Positions 39,769 through 49,595 of a stretch of DNA of 64,000 nt are shown one piece after another (position 1 is the first letter of the stretch; each line of letters begins with the position of its first letter). The DNA is from Paraburkholderia sp. BL23I1N1. GTDB taxonomy: Bacteria; Pseudomonadota; Gammaproteobacteria; Burkholderiales; Burkholderiaceae. A program made the position numbers and the translations under genes. The notes under the pieces are model-generated. The model did not search any database. It was not told where the DNA came from and saw nothing but the letters and a program-made list of their open reading frames with translations. The DNA is taken from positions 362,841 to 426,840 of the forward strand of contig NZ_RAPV01000003.1 of the NCBI RefSeq assembly GCF_003610295.1. The letters are read 5' to 3'.

Positions 39769-40302
39769 TCACTGGCGAATCAGCCCGCATGCAAGCGCGG
39801 GGCCTGCGCCATGCTGCGGATATGCATAGGGGTCGGTCGCGTCGTGATGCAACAGGACCGCGCGTTGCAGCACCGAACGGATACCGTCGAGCGACACGTC
39901 CGGCGCAACGATGAAGCCGGTGGCCACGCCATTCGAATCCGCGTGGATGTTGCCAAGATCGCCTTCGACCCGGGCACCTGCTTTCAGACGCTCGGCTGCC
40001 GGCGAGAACACCTGCCCGGCGCTCGAGCCGTCGGCGGCATTGCAGTCGCCGCGCTCATGCACTTGCAAGGCGTGGTCGCTATTGGGCGGCAAGCCCGCAA
40101 GATTGTAGGTGACCTGCACGCCGTCCGAACGCTCGATGAACGTGACGAGGCCGCGCGCCTGATTGCCCACGGTGGGCAGCAACTGCGCGTCGGCACGCTT
40201 TTCCTGTGGTCTCAGGAACGTGCTGCAGCCGCATAACAGCACGCTGCTGGCAGCCAGGACGATGAACGCATACACCGCCTGCCCGTCGATTCGTTTTCCC
40301 AT
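39769..40302 (-). CDS. sodC: Cu/Zn superoxide dismutase-like lipoprotein lacking most metal ligands
   Basis: This 177-residue lipoprotein has a lipobox (LLCGC, acylated Cys26), and ATG 40302 is set by AAGAGGATCGC. The SodC fold is recognisable by GDC and ACG (the conserved disulfide), GDLGNIHADSNGVA and LLHHDATDPY. The metal site is damaged. The HxH motif reads QVH, the bridging His of GGHF is Val in GQVF, the zinc His before GDL is replaced (RVEGDL), and the active-site Arg before ACG is Ala (GPALACG). One copper His, a second His (LLHH) and the zinc Asp remain. Dismutase activity is therefore unlikely, and a structural or metal-handling role is possible, as for other degenerate SodC proteins. 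Confidence 0.85.
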   Translation of the reverse strand: MGKRIDGQAVYAFIVLAASSVLLCGCSTFLRPQEKRADAQLLPTVGNQARGLVTFIERSDGVQVTYNLAGLPPNSDHALQVHERGDCNAADGSSAGQVFSPAAERLKAGARVEGDLGNIHADSNGVATGFIVAPDVSLDGIRSVLQRAVLLHHDATDPYAYPQHGAGPALACGLIRQ

Positions 40303-40433
40303 GCGATCCTCTTGCCGGCCTGGCGGCCGCCCCTGCGGCCGCCGAGCCGAACTTGTGAAGTCGACATGATACCGCGAGACCAGGCGCATATTGACGCCTT
40401 GGCCCCGCTTTGGCCCCTCATCCGAATGGCTAC

Positions 40434-41522
40434 TCAGGTGTTCTGCACAACGATGCTGGGAAACTTCGAGGTCATGTCGCGAGCCCGCTCGGCGATATGG
40501 ATCGCCACCTTGCGCGCGATCGAGCGGTAGATCTCCGCGATACGCCCTTGCGGATCCGCCACGACGGTGGGTTTGCCCGAGTCGGCCTGCTCACGGATGG
40601 CGATATCGAGCGGCAGGCTGCCGAGCACGTCGACGCCGTATTCCTTGCCCATCCGCTCCCCGCCGCCCGCGCCGAAGATATGCTCTTCGTGACCGCAATT
40701 CGAACAGATATGCATGCCCATGTTCTCGACGATCCCGAGGATCGGAATGCCGACCTTCTCGAACATCTTGAGGCCCTTCTTCGCGTCGAGCAGCGCAATG
40801 TCCTGCGGCGTCGTGACGATCACGGCGCCCGTCACCGGCACGCGTTGCGACAAGGTCAATTGAATGTCGCCGGTGCCCGGTGGCATGTCGACGATCAGGT
40901 AGTCGAGATCTTGCCAGTTGGTCTGCCGCAGCAGCTGTTCGAGCGCCGAGGTGGCCATCGGGCCGCGCCACACCATCGGGTTGTCCTGCTCGATCAGAAA
41001 GCCGATCGAATTGGCCTGCAAGCCATGGCCGGTCATCGGGTTCATCGACTTTTCGTCGGGCGATTCGGGACGGCCGGTGATCCCAAGCATCATCGGCAGC
41101 GAGGGGCCGTAGATATCCGCATCCAGAATGCCGACCGACGCGCCTTCGCTCGCCAGTGCCAATGCGAGGTTCACGGCGGTCGTGCTCTTGCCGACCCCGC
41201 CCTTGCCCGACGCCACGGCGACGATGTTCTTAACGTTCGGCAACAGTTTGACGCCGCGCTGCACGGTGTGCGCAGCGATGTTCTGAGACACCTCGACGCG
41301 TGCGTTCGCCACGCCGGGAACGGCCTTCAGCGCGTCGGCGAATTGCGTGCGGACCGCTTCAAATTGCCGTTTGGCCGGATAGCCGAGTACCACTTCGAGG
41401 CTAACCGTGTCACCCTCCACGGCCACGTTCCTGATGTTCCTGGCAGCCGCGTAGGACTTGCCTGTGTTGGGGTCAGTGACGGCCGCGAGGGCAGCGTCGA
41501 CCAAAGCCCGATCGATACTCAT
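40434..41522 (-). CDS. apbC: Iron-sulfur cluster carrier ATPase ApbC (Mrp)
   Basis: This 362-residue protein has an N-terminal MIP18/DUF59 domain (residues 1-80). The deviant Walker A is SGKGGVGKSTTAVNLALAL near residue 105, the switch region DADIYGPSLPMMLG, and the cluster-binding CxxC in HICSNCGHEEH. It carries and transfers Fe-S clusters in the cytoplasm. ATG 41522 gives the family length, and the extension to 41654 is non-homologous. It is divergent from metG in many betaproteobacteria; here an OmpA-type gene lies in between. Confidence 0.96.
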   Translation of the reverse strand: MSIDRALVDAALAAVTDPNTGKSYAAARNIRNVAVEGDTVSLEVVLGYPAKRQFEAVRTQFADALKAVPGVANARVEVSQNIAAHTVQRGVKLLPNVKNIVAVASGKGGVGKSTTAVNLALALASEGASVGILDADIYGPSLPMMLGITGRPESPDEKSMNPMTGHGLQANSIGFLIEQDNPMVWRGPMATSALEQLLRQTNWQDLDYLIVDMPPGTGDIQLTLSQRVPVTGAVIVTTPQDIALLDAKKGLKMFEKVGIPILGIVENMGMHICSNCGHEEHIFGAGGGERMGKEYGVDVLGSLPLDIAIREQADSGKPTVVADPQGRIAEIYRSIARKVAIHIAERARDMTSKFPSIVVQNT

Positions 41523-41850
41523 TGACACTCCGTGGGAACACTTGCGGCGCGGTGGAATCCAAGTTTCGGGCACGCGCCGGAATTGAAAAAAATTGTTAGG
41601 CACCATTGCTAAAACCAGGCGCCCCGTGCACCCTTCGGGCAGGCGGAACGCCATGGGGTCGCATCGCTGCGTACTTCAGTCATCATTGTAGTGGCTGGCG
41701 CCAAGCCTTGCCGGAAGACCCTTCTCCACTGTCGGACCGGGACCCGGAAAGACGCGGGATTCTCGTATTATCGACTTGCGCGCTTTACTGCCGTCACGTC
41801 CGGCAGATAGATTTATCGCTTCCACCGCTTCACTCAAGAGGAATCAAAAA

Positions 41851-42504
41851 ATGAATGCAAAAATCATGACTCGCCTTGCCGTTTTCGCCGTTGCCGGCTC
41901 GTTGCTGGCCGGCTGCGCAAGCCAACAGGGCACTGACACGGCAGTTGGCACGGGCGTGGGCGCCGCCACCGGCGCGGCGATCGGCGCGATCTTCGGCGGC
42001 GGCAAGGGCGCGGCGATCGGCGCGGGCGCCGGCGCAGCGGTCGGCGGCATCACCGGCTACAACTGGCAAGCCATTCACAACAAGCTGTCGGGCGCCACCA
42101 AGGGCACCGGCACCCAAATCACCGAGCAGCCGGACGGCTCGCTCAAGCTGAACATCCCGAGCTCGGTCACGTTCGACACCAACAGCTACGCGGTCAAGCC
42201 GTCGTTCGCACCGGTGCTGGATCAACTGACGCAGACCATGCAGCAGAATCCGGAACTGATCGCTCAAGTGATCGGCTACACGGATAGCACGGGGCAGCCG
42301 GCTTACAACCAGACGCTGTCGGTTAACCGCGCGCAAAGCGTGACGGGCTACCTGGGGCAACGCGGCGTCGCGCCGCAACGCCTGTCGGCACAAGGCATGG
42401 GCCAGAACCAGCCGGTTGCTGACAACAACACCGAAGCCGGCCGTGCAGCAAACCGTCGCGTGGAAATCTATCTGCGCGCCACGGCTCAGCACACCACGCA
42501 ATAA
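41851..42504 (+). CDS. OmpA-family lipoprotein (YiaD-like)
   Basis: This 217-residue outer-membrane lipoprotein has a signal ending LLAGCAS (acylated Cys near residue 22). A glycine-zipper segment of GxxxG repeats follows (about 34-70), then a C-terminal OmpA domain (about 95-210). The peptidoglycan-binding pattern is GYTDSTGQPAYNQTLSVNRA and GRAANRRVEI. AAGAGGAATC precedes the ATG. The role is to tether the outer membrane to the cell wall. Glycine-zipper plus OmpA is the YiaD architecture. Confidence 0.92.
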   Translation: MNAKIMTRLAVFAVAGSLLAGCASQQGTDTAVGTGVGAATGAAIGAIFGGGKGAAIGAGAGAAVGGITGYNWQAIHNKLSGATKGTGTQITEQPDGSLKLNIPSSVTFDTNSYAVKPSFAPVLDQLTQTMQQNPELIAQVIGYTDSTGQPAYNQTLSVNRAQSVTGYLGQRGVAPQRLSAQGMGQNQPVADNNTEAGRAANRRVEIYLRATAQHTTQ

Positions 42505-42945
42505 GGGCACAGCCTGAAGAGGAAGTAGTCACTGGATGCCGGTCGGCGCTTGCCGCCGGCTCCTGACGCCTTTTGTCACTTTTTGCCACCGGCGTCCGGC
42601 AAGCCGTCAAGCGCCGAGGAAAAAATCTCGCGCGAGAGCGAAAAAAATTTCGAACTCTGCCGAAAATCCACGGTCTGTCTTTACGGTACGTGGCTGGCGA
42701 AGCCGCCGCGTCACCATTCTCCTCTTGTCGTTGTTGCTCCGGGGTTAATAGCCCCGGTTTTTTTTGGGCGCTCGGTTTTCGCCCCGCAAGAAGTCCCCCT
42801 TCAGAACGAAGTCCCCTTGAGGATTGAGGGACGCACCGTCTTGCCCCGACACCGGCCCAATCGTGGCCGAGGCCGCCCAGCCCGCGCTGGGCGCCTGCCC
42901 TGCTAGAATCAACGTTTCGTCCCACCGCAGGCTCCCATCATCCTT
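42505..42945. other. Intergenic region before metG
   Basis: The stretch holds a strong terminator at 42737 about 230 bp after the OmpA gene, leaving a long untranslated tail. It also has A-rich runs near 42620-42650 and the metG promoter region. No ORF is credible. A small RNA ending at the terminator is conceivable but unsupported. Confidence 0.4.
42737..42765 (+). terminator. Intrinsic terminator
   Basis: CCGGGG and CCCCGG enclose a 7-base loop and are followed by eight T. Confidence 0.85.
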
Positions 42946-45081
42946 ATGTCAGCACCCGCAACCGATCTCTCCGCAGGCGCGCCGTCAGGCCGTCGCCAGA
43001 TTCTCGTCACGTCGGCCCTTCCGTATGCGAACGGGCAAATTCATATCGGCCATCTGGTCGAATATATCCAGACGGACATCTGGGTCCGGACGTTGCGAAT
43101 GCACGGGCACGAGGTCTACTACGTGGGCGCCGACGACACGCACGGCACGCCGGTCATGCTGCGCGCGGAAAAAGAAGGTCTGACGCCGAAGCAGCTGATC
43201 GACCGCGTCTGGCAGGAACACAAGCGCGATTTCGACAGCTTCGGGATTTCGTTCGACAATTACTACTCGACCGATTCCGAAGAGAATCGCGTGTTGAGCG
43301 AATCCGTCTATCTGGCGCTCAAGGAAGACGGTCTGATCGAAGCGCGCGACATCGAACAGGCATACGACCCGGTCAAGGAAATGTTCCTGCCGGACCGCTT
43401 CATCAAGGGCGAATGCCCGAAGTGCGGCGCGAAAGATCAATACGGCGACAGTTGCGAAGTATGCGGTTCGACCTATCTGCCGACCGACCTGGTCAATCCA
43501 TACTCGGTCGTCTCGGGCGCCACGCCGATTCGTAAGACCTCGACGCACTACTTCTTCCGTCTGTCCGATCCGCGCTGCGAAAATTTCCTGCGCGAATGGG
43601 TCAGCGGTCTCGCGCAGCCGGAAGCCACCAACAAGATGCGCGAATGGCTGGGCGACGCCGGCGAAGCCAAACTCGCCGACTGGGATATTTCGCGCGACGC
43701 GCCGTATTTCGGCTTCGAAATTCCGGGCGCGCCGGGCAAATATTTCTACGTGTGGCTGGACGCGCCGGTCGGCTATTACGCGAGCTTCAAAAACCTTGCC
43801 GAAAAACGCGGCCTCGACTTCGACGCGTGGATTCGCCGCGGCTCGACCGCCGAGCAGTACCACTTCATCGGCAAAGACATTCTGTATTTCCACACGCTGT
43901 TCTGGCCGGCCATGCTCGAATTCTCGGGCCACCGCACGCCGACCAACGTGTTCGCGCACGGCTTCCTGACGGTGGACGGCGCGAAGATGTCGAAGTCGCG
44001 CGGCACGTTCATCACCGCAGAAAGCGTGATCGACACGGGTCTGAATCCGGAATGGCTGCGCTACTACTTCGCGGCCAAGCTGAACAGCACGATGGAAGAC
44101 CTCGACCTGAACCTCGACGACTTCCAGGCGCGCGTGAACAGCGATCTGGTCGGCAAGTACGTGAACATCGCGAGCCGAGCGGCCGGCTTCCTGATCAAGC
44201 GTTTCGAAGGCCGCGTGCAGGACAGCGCCATGCAGCATTCGTTGCTCGCCACGCTGCGCGCCGCCGTACCGCAAATCGCCTCGAATTACGAGGCGCGCGA
44301 GTACAACCGCGCACTGCGCCAGACCATGGAACTGGCCGACGCGGTCAATGCGTACGTCGACACCGCCAAGCCGTGGGATCAGGCGAAAGACCCGGTCAAT
44401 GCGGTCGCGTTGCACGAAACCTGCAGCGTGAGCATCGAGGCATTCCGCCTGCTGTCGCTGGCGCTCAAACCGGTGTTGCCGAAGCTGGCGGAAGCGGTCG
44501 AAGCCTTCCTCGGCATCGAGCCGCTGGTGTGGGCCGACGCGAATGCGCCGCTCTCCTCCACGCGTCCGATCAACGCGTACAAGCATCTGATGACGCGCGT
44601 CGATCCGAAGCAGATCGAGGCACTCATCGCCGCGAATCGCGATTCGCTGCAAGCTACGCCTGAAGCCGCGGCGCCGGCGGATGCGAAGGCCAAGTCGAAG
44701 GCAGCGAAAGCAGCCGCCGCCGACAAGGACGAAACGCCCGGCGTCATCTCGATCGACGACTTCGCCAAGATCGATCTTCGCATTGCGAAGATCGTCGACT
44801 GCAAGGCGGTGGAAGGCTCGGACAAGCTGCTGCAACTCACGCTCGACGTGGGCGAAGAAAAGACACGCAACGTGTTCTCGGGCATCAAGTCGGCTTATGA
44901 GCCGGAGCAACTGATCGGCAAGCTGACGGTGATGGTCGCGAACCTCGCGCCGCGCAAGATGAAGTTCGGCCTGTCCGAAGGCATGGTGCTGGCGGCCTCG
45001 GCAACTGACGAGAAAGCCGAACCAGGCCTCTACGTGCTCGAGCCGGATAGCGGCGCGAAACCGGGCATGCGCGTGAAATAA
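42946..45081 (+). CDS. metG: Methionyl-tRNA synthetase
   Basis: This 711-residue class I synthetase has HIGH at residues 33-36 and KMSKS at 347-351. A zinc knuckle between them has CPKCGAK and CEVCGS. The C-terminal tRNA-binding EMAP-like domain (from about 610) starts [20 protein letters not shown]. An Ala/Lys-rich linker joins it to the core, so this is the long dimeric form. A terminator follows 30 bp after the stop. Confidence 0.98.
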   Translation: MSAPATDLSAGAPSGRRQILVTSALPYANGQIHIGHLVEYIQTDIWVRTLRMHGHEVYYVGADDTHGTPVMLRAEKEGLTPKQLIDRVWQEHKRDFDSFGISFDNYYSTDSEENRVLSESVYLALKEDGLIEARDIEQAYDPVKEMFLPDRFIKGECPKCGAKDQYGDSCEVCGSTYLPTDLVNPYSVVSGATPIRKTSTHYFFRLSDPRCENFLREWVSGLAQPEATNKMREWLGDAGEAKLADWDISRDAPYFGFEIPGAPGKYFYVWLDAPVGYYASFKNLAEKRGLDFDAWIRRGSTAEQYHFIGKDILYFHTLFWPAMLEFSGHRTPTNVFAHGFLTVDGAKMSKSRGTFITAESVIDTGLNPEWLRYYFAAKLNSTMEDLDLNLDDFQARVNSDLVGKYVNIASRAAGFLIKRFEGRVQDSAMQHSLLATLRAAVPQIASNYEAREYNRALRQTMELADAVNAYVDTAKPWDQAKDPVNAVALHETCSVSIEAFRLLSLALKPVLPKLAEAVEAFLGIEPLVWADANAPLSSTRPINAYKHLMTRVDPKQIEALIAANRDSLQATPEAAAPADAKAKSKAAKAAAADKDETPGVISIDDFAKIDLRIAKIVDCKAVEGSDKLLQLTLDVGEEKTRNVFSGIKSAYEPEQLIGKLTVMVANLAPRKMKFGLSEGMVLAASATDEKAEPGLYVLEPDSGAKPGMRVK

Positions 45082-45111
45082 AGCGCGGCGTCGAACGCTG
45101 CAGGCATCAAC

Positions 45112-45147
45112 AAAAACGGTACGCTTTAAAAGGCGTGCCGTTTTTTT
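45112..45147 (+). terminator. Terminator of metG
   Basis: ACGGTACGC pairs with GCGTGCCGT (one G-T pair) around an 8-base loop, followed by seven T. Confidence 0.85.
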
Positions 45148-45200
45148 ATGCCGTGGCGCGACTCAGACCACTGCCACCGCTGTCACTGCCATCAACGCCA

Positions 45201-48200
45201 TCACCACCGGATCCGGTCGAAGCGCCGTGTGTAGAGCAGTTCCATGCCGTCGAACGTGCCGCCATATGCCGCGACCGACCAATAGCGCGTCAGGTTCACC
45301 GTCGCCTTGATGGCATTGCTCGCCGACTGCAGACCCTGCTCGTAGCCAACCACGAGCCACTCGTTGATTGCCTTCGACACCATCACCACCTGCGGATCGG
45401 TCAGCCCGACTTCGCTTCGCCCGATCGAAAATTCGTCGAGCCCGAAGGTCTGCGCGATCCGCTTGCCGCTCGCGCTGCCGAGCAAGGCAAGTGCGGTCGT
45501 CATGGTGCTTTGCTGACCGAGATTATTGCCCTGATCCGTGCCGTGTCCGAACAGCAGCCACGAGAGCTTTTCGTTGTCCGCCACGTTCGGCTCGGACACC
45601 AGCTTCGCGACCGGGAACTGAACGGTGCCCGTAACCTGCACGCCCGCCTCGATCTGCTGATTGCGGCGCATGGCCAGGATGTTGATGCCCGGATTGGCGA
45701 CCGGACCGTTGAACGTAAAGAAGCCGTTCTCGATGTTGAGCTTGCGGCCGAACGCGGTGTAGGTGGAGCCCTGCGTCACGCGGACATTGCCGACCGCGCG
45801 CAGCGGCAGGTTCGGCGCGCTCATCGCAGTGATCGTGCCGCTCAGGCCGAGATCGGCGCCCATCCCGCGGAAACGGAAACTGTTGCCGAGACTGAGGTCG
45901 ATATTGGCGCGCGGTGCGAACGGACCGATCGGCTTGTTGGTGCCCGCCACCGGTGGCGGCTTCTCGCCGGCCACGGTGCCGTCCGGACGCACCACCACCA
46001 CGTCGTCGCCAAGCTTCGGCGCGGATTGCTCGGGCATGTCGAATAGCGCGTGATCGACCACGAATTTGCCGTTGATCGCCATGCCGCCCTCGGCCCCGGC
46101 ATTCGCCACGCTCGCGCTGCCCGACAGCGACAGATTGCGGTCCGGCGCGGCGAACAACTCCAGCTTATCCGCGACGATGCTCGCGGACAGATCCGGCTCC
46201 GCGCCGTCCAGACGCACCCGGCCGGTGGCGCGCAGCGTGCCGCTCGCACCGTGAAACTCGACCTGCTGGAAGTCCACCAGATTTTGCGAGAGCGCGATGC
46301 GGATCACGCCGTCCTTCAACTGCACGCCCTGGTCAACCATCGTCGCCGACAAACCGTCGCCGAGCAGCGACCCCGTCAGGTTCGGCTTGGCGACCGTGCC
46401 ACCGAGGGCAAGTTTCAGCGCGAGGTGGCCGTCGAGGAGATAGCTCGGCCCGAACAGACCGCCGGTCGTTTTCAGCGACGGCACGTTCGCATTCACATTG
46501 CCGCTAAGCGCGCCCTCTTCGTTGACGGTCAGGAAGCCGTCGCGCGTCACGAGGGTGGTGCGCGCGTCGGCGTCGATCACGCCGATCCGGCTGGCCTGCG
46601 CATGGACGGTCGCGTTTAACTGGTTCCCGCCGCTGAACTCGGCGCGCGCGCTCATATCCGTGATACCCAGCGACGCCAGGCCACGGCCGATTTCGACCGT
46701 CACGTCGCCGCCGCGACGCTTCAACTGGACGTGACCGCTCGCGGTGCTGCCGAGCGCAAAGTCCCAGTCGCCGTCGAACACCAGATCGGTTTTGACGGCC
46801 GGCGGCTCGCCGGTGATCTGGCGCCGCAGGTCCTGGAGACGCGCTAGCGAAATGCCGGTCAAGCTGCCCGCGGACTGGATCTTGCCGTGGTCGAAGGCGA
46901 ACGATTTCAGGCTCAGCACCGCGCCTTCGAGCGTGAGACGTGTCGCGCCGAGCGTCAGGTGGCTCGGTCCGGCGCTCACGGCGAGCGGCGATTCGAGATT
47001 CAATGCCGGCGTGCCGCGGTTCTGCAGGCGGGTCACGGTGCCGTCCCAACGCGTTCCGTCGCGTGCTTCGGTCAGCTTGCCGTTGGCCGCGAGCGTCAGA
47101 TCGAGCGGACGGTCCTGCAGCTTGCCGGTGGCGGCTGCCTCAAGCGTGTGGTTTGCACGCGTGCCGGACAGGCGTGCCGTGAGTGTGGTCAGATCGACGC
47201 CGCCGGCGCTGAGGTTGCGCGCGTCGGTCGTGAAAACGAGCGCACCGTTCGCGCCGTCACGCAGTTCGGCGTGACCTTCCGCATGACCGATGCGGTTGCT
47301 GCTGAACACCACACTGTCTGCCTTGTAGTTCAGCACGACATTCGGATGCGCGAACGAGCCGGTGACGTCGCCATCCGCCGCGATGAGGCCGGCGAGGCCG
47401 AAACCGAGGCGCTCGAGTTCCGGCGCATCGACACGGAAACGCAGCCGGTCGCCGCGCGCGCCGAAGCTGCCTTGCAAGTCCACCTGATTGCCCGCCACCG
47501 AGAGATTCGCGTGGCTCGGCAGAATCCGCGAGCCAGCCAACTGGACCACGCCGCCGCCCGTCAACGGCAGGCCGTCGTAGACGCTCGGGCCGAGTTTGAA
47601 TTCGGCCTTGGTGGTGAAGACCGGGCCGAGCATGCCGGCCGCCGTGAGCGTGCCGTTCACGCGTGCCTCGATCTTGCGGGCCGGCACCGCGCCGCGGTTG
47701 GGTGGTGGCGCCTTGCGTTGAACAACTTCGCTCCGCACCGCGGCCTTGGCGGTGTTCTTTACCGCGGCGGCGGTTTTGTCGGCGGGGGCCGCGCTTTTCG
47801 CGCCGGCCGTGCTGCCCGCTTCTGCCTCGCCCGCCTTGGCTTTCGTGTTGGCCGAGGCCGGCGCCTGGCCCGCGACCGGTGCCCGCGACGGCATCTGCGA
47901 AGTGAGCGTCAGCGGATCGAAATCGGTCAGTTGCGCTTTCAGGTTGTAGGTGGAATTCGCGTCGTGCTTGAGTGCTCCGGACAGATCGATGCGGCCTTTG
48001 CCCGACGTGACACGCACGTCGTTGAAACTCATGCGCGCGGGATCGAACGTCACCTTGCCTTGCGCGCGCAATCCTGCTTTCGGGTCGGCGAGGTCGAGGG
48101 TCAGGGCTTGCACGTCGTCGTTCAGACGGACACCAATCGGACCGGAAAGCTGGGTCGGCCGCACGGTCGCTTCGAGCGCGTTCAGGTCGAGCCCGGCGAC

Positions 48201-49556
48201 TTGCAGATCGAACTGGCCGTGCTTGCCGGTCAGCACACCGCCGCCGGTGAGCGTGGCGCTCTTCACAAGCCGCACGTTCAGGTTCGAGATGCGCTGCGCG
48301 TGAGCGTCGAGGTGCACGTCGGTTTGTGCGTCGATCAAAGGCAACAAGTTCTGGTCGATCGCACCTGGTTTAGCGTTGACAATCGAGACATGGCCGGCAA
48401 CAGCGAAACCCGCTGCGCCAGATGTGACGGCGGGTTTCGCCGTACTCGCTGAACCGGAAGCGGCTGTGGGTTTCGCCATGCTTGCTGCGCCGGAAGCGGC
48501 CGTGGATTTCCCCATGCTCGCTGCGCCGGAAGCGCTCGCCCCGCTCGCCGCGCCCAACGTCGCGGCGCTCGCCGCATCCTGTCCCACCGGTTGCAACTCA
48601 GCGCGCACCGCCAGATCCGCCAGCGGCGCGCCGGGCGCAAACGCCTGCGGATTGATGTGGTCGAAAGTCAGCGTGGCGCGTTGCAACGGTACGTCGCTAA
48701 ACGGCGTGGCCTCGACCCGGGCATGGCCCGCGAGCTTCATGCCACTGGCATCGAGTTCGGCGATCAGATTCTCCAGCGAGCCGCTCAGATGACCGCCCAC
48801 CTGCACGGCCTCGTTGTTGACCTTGCCGGAATAGCCGAGATCGCCGGTCAGCGGAAACGGCCGCATTCCGTCGAGCTTTGCCGCCGCCGTCACCGCGCCG
48901 AACGGCGTATCGAGCCGCTCGATCGCCGCCTCGTGATGCCGGCCGTCGCTGCGGCCATGGAACATGAAACGGGACAGCTCGGTCGTCGAGCCACCCTCAT
49001 GCAGCAGCAGCTTGTCGACCTGCAGGTCGCGCACTTCGAGTTGCATCGGCAAGCGCAGGTCTTGCGGCAGCGTCACCGGTCCGCTACTGCTCGACGACGA
49101 GCCGACACGGGCGTCGATCGTACCAATATGCAGATAGTCGATCGCGAAGCGCCAAGGCTTGTGCGTCAGTCCCCAGCGGCCGGCCGCGCGGTCGATCTGG
49201 ATATCGGTGCCGCTGCCGTCGAGACTGCGCCAGCGCACCTGCCGGAGTTGCACACCGCTGGCGATGGTGCCGCTCTCGAGCGTGCCCGTCAGCTTGCCGC
49301 CGAGCAGTTTGACCGCCGCCTGCCACGCGTAAGACGTGCCACGCTCGGTGGTCAGCGCGCCGTACAGCAAGCCGATTGCCACGGCGATCAGCAGCACGAG
49401 CACGGCGACCATCCACGCAAGCGTTTTCAGCAGCAAGCGGCCGCGACGGCGCTTAGGCGGCGGCCCGTCGGGCGAAGGCTGCTGTCCGGGCGGATTCGCG
49501 CCGGGCGGCTGCGCGGGTGGCTGAGCGGGTGGCTGAGCGGAAACGTCCGTGGTCAT
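45201..49556 (-). CDS. tamB: Translocation/lipid-transport protein TamB
   Basis: This 1,451-residue protein has a Pro/Gln-rich cytoplasmic start (PPAQ repeats), one membrane anchor (about 43-66), a very long beta-taco body, and the conserved C-terminal DUF490 domain (about 1,100-1,451). The latter contains NPGINILAMRRNQQIEAGVQ and ends in an aromatic residue. TamB bridges the periplasm to the BamA-like TamA and is linked to outer-membrane protein insertion and phospholipid transport. Two Ala/Ser/Lys-rich low-complexity inserts (about residues 320-385 and 555-620) interrupt the body; the first is a 12-residue repeat. It starts 39 bp after tamA. Confidence 0.95.
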   Translation of the reverse strand: MTTDVSAQPPAQPPAQPPGANPPGQQPSPDGPPPKRRRGRLLLKTLAWMVAVLVLLIAVAIGLLYGALTTERGTSYAWQAAVKLLGGKLTGTLESGTIASGVQLRQVRWRSLDGSGTDIQIDRAAGRWGLTHKPWRFAIDYLHIGTIDARVGSSSSSSGPVTLPQDLRLPMQLEVRDLQVDKLLLHEGGSTTELSRFMFHGRSDGRHHEAAIERLDTPFGAVTAAAKLDGMRPFPLTGDLGYSGKVNNEAVQVGGHLSGSLENLIAELDASGMKLAGHARVEATPFSDVPLQRATLTFDHINPQAFAPGAPLADLAVRAELQPVGQDAASAATLGAASGASASGAASMGKSTAASGAASMAKPTAASGSASTAKPAVTSGAAGFAVAGHVSIVNAKPGAIDQNLLPLIDAQTDVHLDAHAQRISNLNVRLVKSATLTGGGVLTGKHGQFDLQVAGLDLNALEATVRPTQLSGPIGVRLNDDVQALTLDLADPKAGLRAQGKVTFDPARMSFNDVRVTSGKGRIDLSGALKHDANSTYNLKAQLTDFDPLTLTSQMPSRAPVAGQAPASANTKAKAGEAEAGSTAGAKSAAPADKTAAAVKNTAKAAVRSEVVQRKAPPPNRGAVPARKIEARVNGTLTAAGMLGPVFTTKAEFKLGPSVYDGLPLTGGGVVQLAGSRILPSHANLSVAGNQVDLQGSFGARGDRLRFRVDAPELERLGFGLAGLIAADGDVTGSFAHPNVVLNYKADSVVFSSNRIGHAEGHAELRDGANGALVFTTDARNLSAGGVDLTTLTARLSGTRANHTLEAAATGKLQDRPLDLTLAANGKLTEARDGTRWDGTVTRLQNRGTPALNLESPLAVSAGPSHLTLGATRLTLEGAVLSLKSFAFDHGKIQSAGSLTGISLARLQDLRRQITGEPPAVKTDLVFDGDWDFALGSTASGHVQLKRRGGDVTVEIGRGLASLGITDMSARAEFSGGNQLNATVHAQASRIGVIDADARTTLVTRDGFLTVNEEGALSGNVNANVPSLKTTGGLFGPSYLLDGHLALKLALGGTVAKPNLTGSLLGDGLSATMVDQGVQLKDGVIRIALSQNLVDFQQVEFHGASGTLRATGRVRLDGAEPDLSASIVADKLELFAAPDRNLSLSGSASVANAGAEGGMAINGKFVVDHALFDMPEQSAPKLGDDVVVVRPDGTVAGEKPPPVAGTNKPIGPFAPRANIDLSLGNSFRFRGMGADLGLSGTITAMSAPNLPLRAVGNVRVTQGSTYTAFGRKLNIENGFFTFNGPVANPGINILAMRRNQQIEAGVQVTGTVQFPVAKLVSEPNVADNEKLSWLLFGHGTDQGNNLGQQSTMTTALALLGSASGKRIAQTFGLDEFSIGRSEVGLTDPQVVMVSKAINEWLVVGYEQGLQSASNAIKATVNLTRYWSVAAYGGTFDGMELLYTRRFDRIRW
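48412..48530 (-). repeat. 36-bp in-frame repeat in tamB
   Basis: Three successive 12-residue units, AASGAASMGKST, AASGAASMAKPT and AASGSASTAKPA, occur in the first low-complexity insert. They are followed by a partial fourth unit. Confidence 0.75.
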
Positions 49557-49595
49557 GCGTGGTTCATGCGAGGTTCATGTAAAAGCAGGTTTTCA

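Noticed and set aside
42985..44910. 641-residue minus-strand frame
   Set aside because: Antisense to metG, whose motifs are complete.
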